Shown: in pieces, positions 12,550 to 13,241 of the stretch | Position numbering within the stretch: position 1 is the stretch's first letter | How the letters are laid out: every line of letters starts with the position of its first letter | DNA from: Candidatus Methylomirabilis sp. | GTDB taxonomy: Bacteria > Patescibacteriota > Patescibacteriia > DYHP01 | DNA length: 13,241 nucleotides | Assembly: GCA_020724105.1 (NCBI GenBank) | Contig: DYHP01000025.1 | Coordinates: 1 to 13,241 of the forward strand | Direction: 5' to 3' | The notes under the pieces: generated by a model | Database searches by the model: none | What the model saw: the letters and a program-made list of their open reading frames with translations, nothing else | What the model was told of the DNA's origin: nothing | Program-made: the position numbers and the translations under genes

Positions 12550-13241
12550 ATGCATCGTAAATGGCTCATTGCCCCACCTCTACCAAACGAAGCAAGACAG
12601 GTATACCCAGAGTTACCCGATGTTGTTTTGAATTTGTTGTGGAATCGCGGCTTGAAAAATCAGGACAAAATTGACGAATTTTTAAATCCCGATTACGGCA
12701 AAGATATTCACGATCCTTTTCTTTTCCGCGACATGGAAAAAGCGGTGGAAAGAATTTTTAAGGCGATTGAAAAAGGCGAGAAAATAACCATTCACGGCGA
12801 TTATGACGCCGACGGCGTTTGCGGTTCAGTGATTCTTTTTCAAACCTTAAAAACGCTCGGCGCGAAAAATTTGGAAGTGTTTTTGCCGCATCGCGAAACA
12901 GAAGGGTACGGCATCAATTCAAACACAATTAAAAATTTTCAATCAAACGGCGTAGATTTGATTATCACTTGCGATTGCGGCATTTCAAACGCTAAACAAA
13001 TTGAAGAAGCGAAAAATTTCGGCATTGACGCAATTATCACTGACCATCATGAAGTCCCCGCGCAAATCCCGCCGGCTTACGCCATAATCCATCCAAAAAT
13101 GCCGGGCGAAAAGTATCCGCACAAAGAACTTTCCGGCGGCGCGGTTGCTTGGAAATTGGCTTGCGGGTTGATAGAAAAATGTGCGACCCCCGATGTCCAA
13201 AATATAAGACATCCGATGTCCCAAGGACATCGGATGTCGGT
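12550..13241 (+). CDS. recJ: Single-stranded-DNA exonuclease RecJ, 5' part
   Basis: RecJ degrades single-stranded DNA 5' to 3' in recombination and mismatch repair. The visible 230 residues run off the right edge. DHH-phosphoesterase motifs are present in order: GDYDADG (83-89), CDCGIS (141-146) and TDHHE (164-168), followed by IIHPK and SGGAVAWKL. The N-terminus has the usual LNPDYGKDIHDPFLFRDM stretch. I chose the ATG at 12550, which gives the family-like beginning. There is no Shine-Dalgarno site and the gene lies 32 nt after lepA. Near the edge a 14-bp palindrome (13208-13238) is read in frame and encodes residues unlike the family, so the frame beyond the window should be checked. Confidence 0.93.
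   Translation, partial: MHRKWLIAPPLPNEARQVYPELPDVVLNLLWNRGLKNQDKIDEFLNPDYGKDIHDPFLFRDMEKAVERIFKAIEKGEKITIHGDYDADGVCGSVILFQTLKTLGAKNLEVFLPHRETEGYGINSNTIKNFQSNGVDLIITCDCGISNAKQIEEAKNFGIDAIITDHHEVPAQIPPAYAIIHPKMPGEKYPHKELSGGAVAWKLACGLIEKCATPDVQNIRHPMSQGHRMS
13208..13238. repeat. 14-bp palindrome inside recJ
   Basis: GACATCCGATGTCC and GGACATCGGATGTC are perfect inverted copies around CAA, and an additional CGATGTCC lies at 13191-13198. It is read in frame within recJ. It looks like another short palindromic repeat inserted into a gene. Confidence 0.65.

Overview
The window looks like a chromosomal segment of a Candidate Phyla Radiation bacterium (Patescibacteria, probably a Parcubacteria-like lineage). 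This is inferred from style, not from a search. The genes are compact and mostly lack Shine-Dalgarno sites. There is a short standalone-type GIY-YIG nuclease, many short palindromic repeats that sometimes sit in frame inside genes, and large charged proteins of unknown family. No in-frame TGA interrupts any gene, so the Gracilibacteria UGA=Gly code does not apply.

Left region (1-1735), minus strand: a trans-translation locus. A strong promoter (TTGACA-17-TATACT) starts a short RNA that ends at an intrinsic terminator. A second possible promoter then leads into a tRNA (probably Val), smpB 18 nt after it, and ssrA (tmRNA). The tmRNA gene is the main discovery. Its 5' end (798), PK1, tag frame, downstream pseudoknots and 3' CCA (139) are all recognisable. 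A 293-bp element with 20-nt terminal inverted repeats and a GIY-YIG nuclease ORF sits between PK1 and the resume codon. The nuclease ORF has no stop of its own and reads in frame through the resume codon into the degradation tag ending LAFA. The upstream short RNA carries two blocks complementary to the tRNA anticodon arm.

Middle region (1735-8750), plus strand: an AI-2E/UPF0118 permease abuts a multi-pass membrane protein that carries a repeat-derived loop. Next comes a membrane-anchored HtrA/PDZ protein that has lost its catalytic His. Two related cytoplasmic HExxH proteins follow, each with an approximately 50-residue charged helical ORF behind it. The region closes with a bidirectional terminator.

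Right region (8750-13241): era on the minus strand, a repeat-filled divergent spacer, then a family 2 glycosyltransferase, a long hairpin, lepA (EF-4) and the 5' part of recJ on the plus strand. SmpB/tmRNA, Era and EF-4 all act on ribosomes, so translation maintenance dominates the recognisable functions. Several short repeat families recur: one of about 113 bp (ssrA 5' edge and inside the membrane gene), one rich in GGCGTA (ssrA 3' edge and upstream of era), and hairpins inside lepA and recJ.
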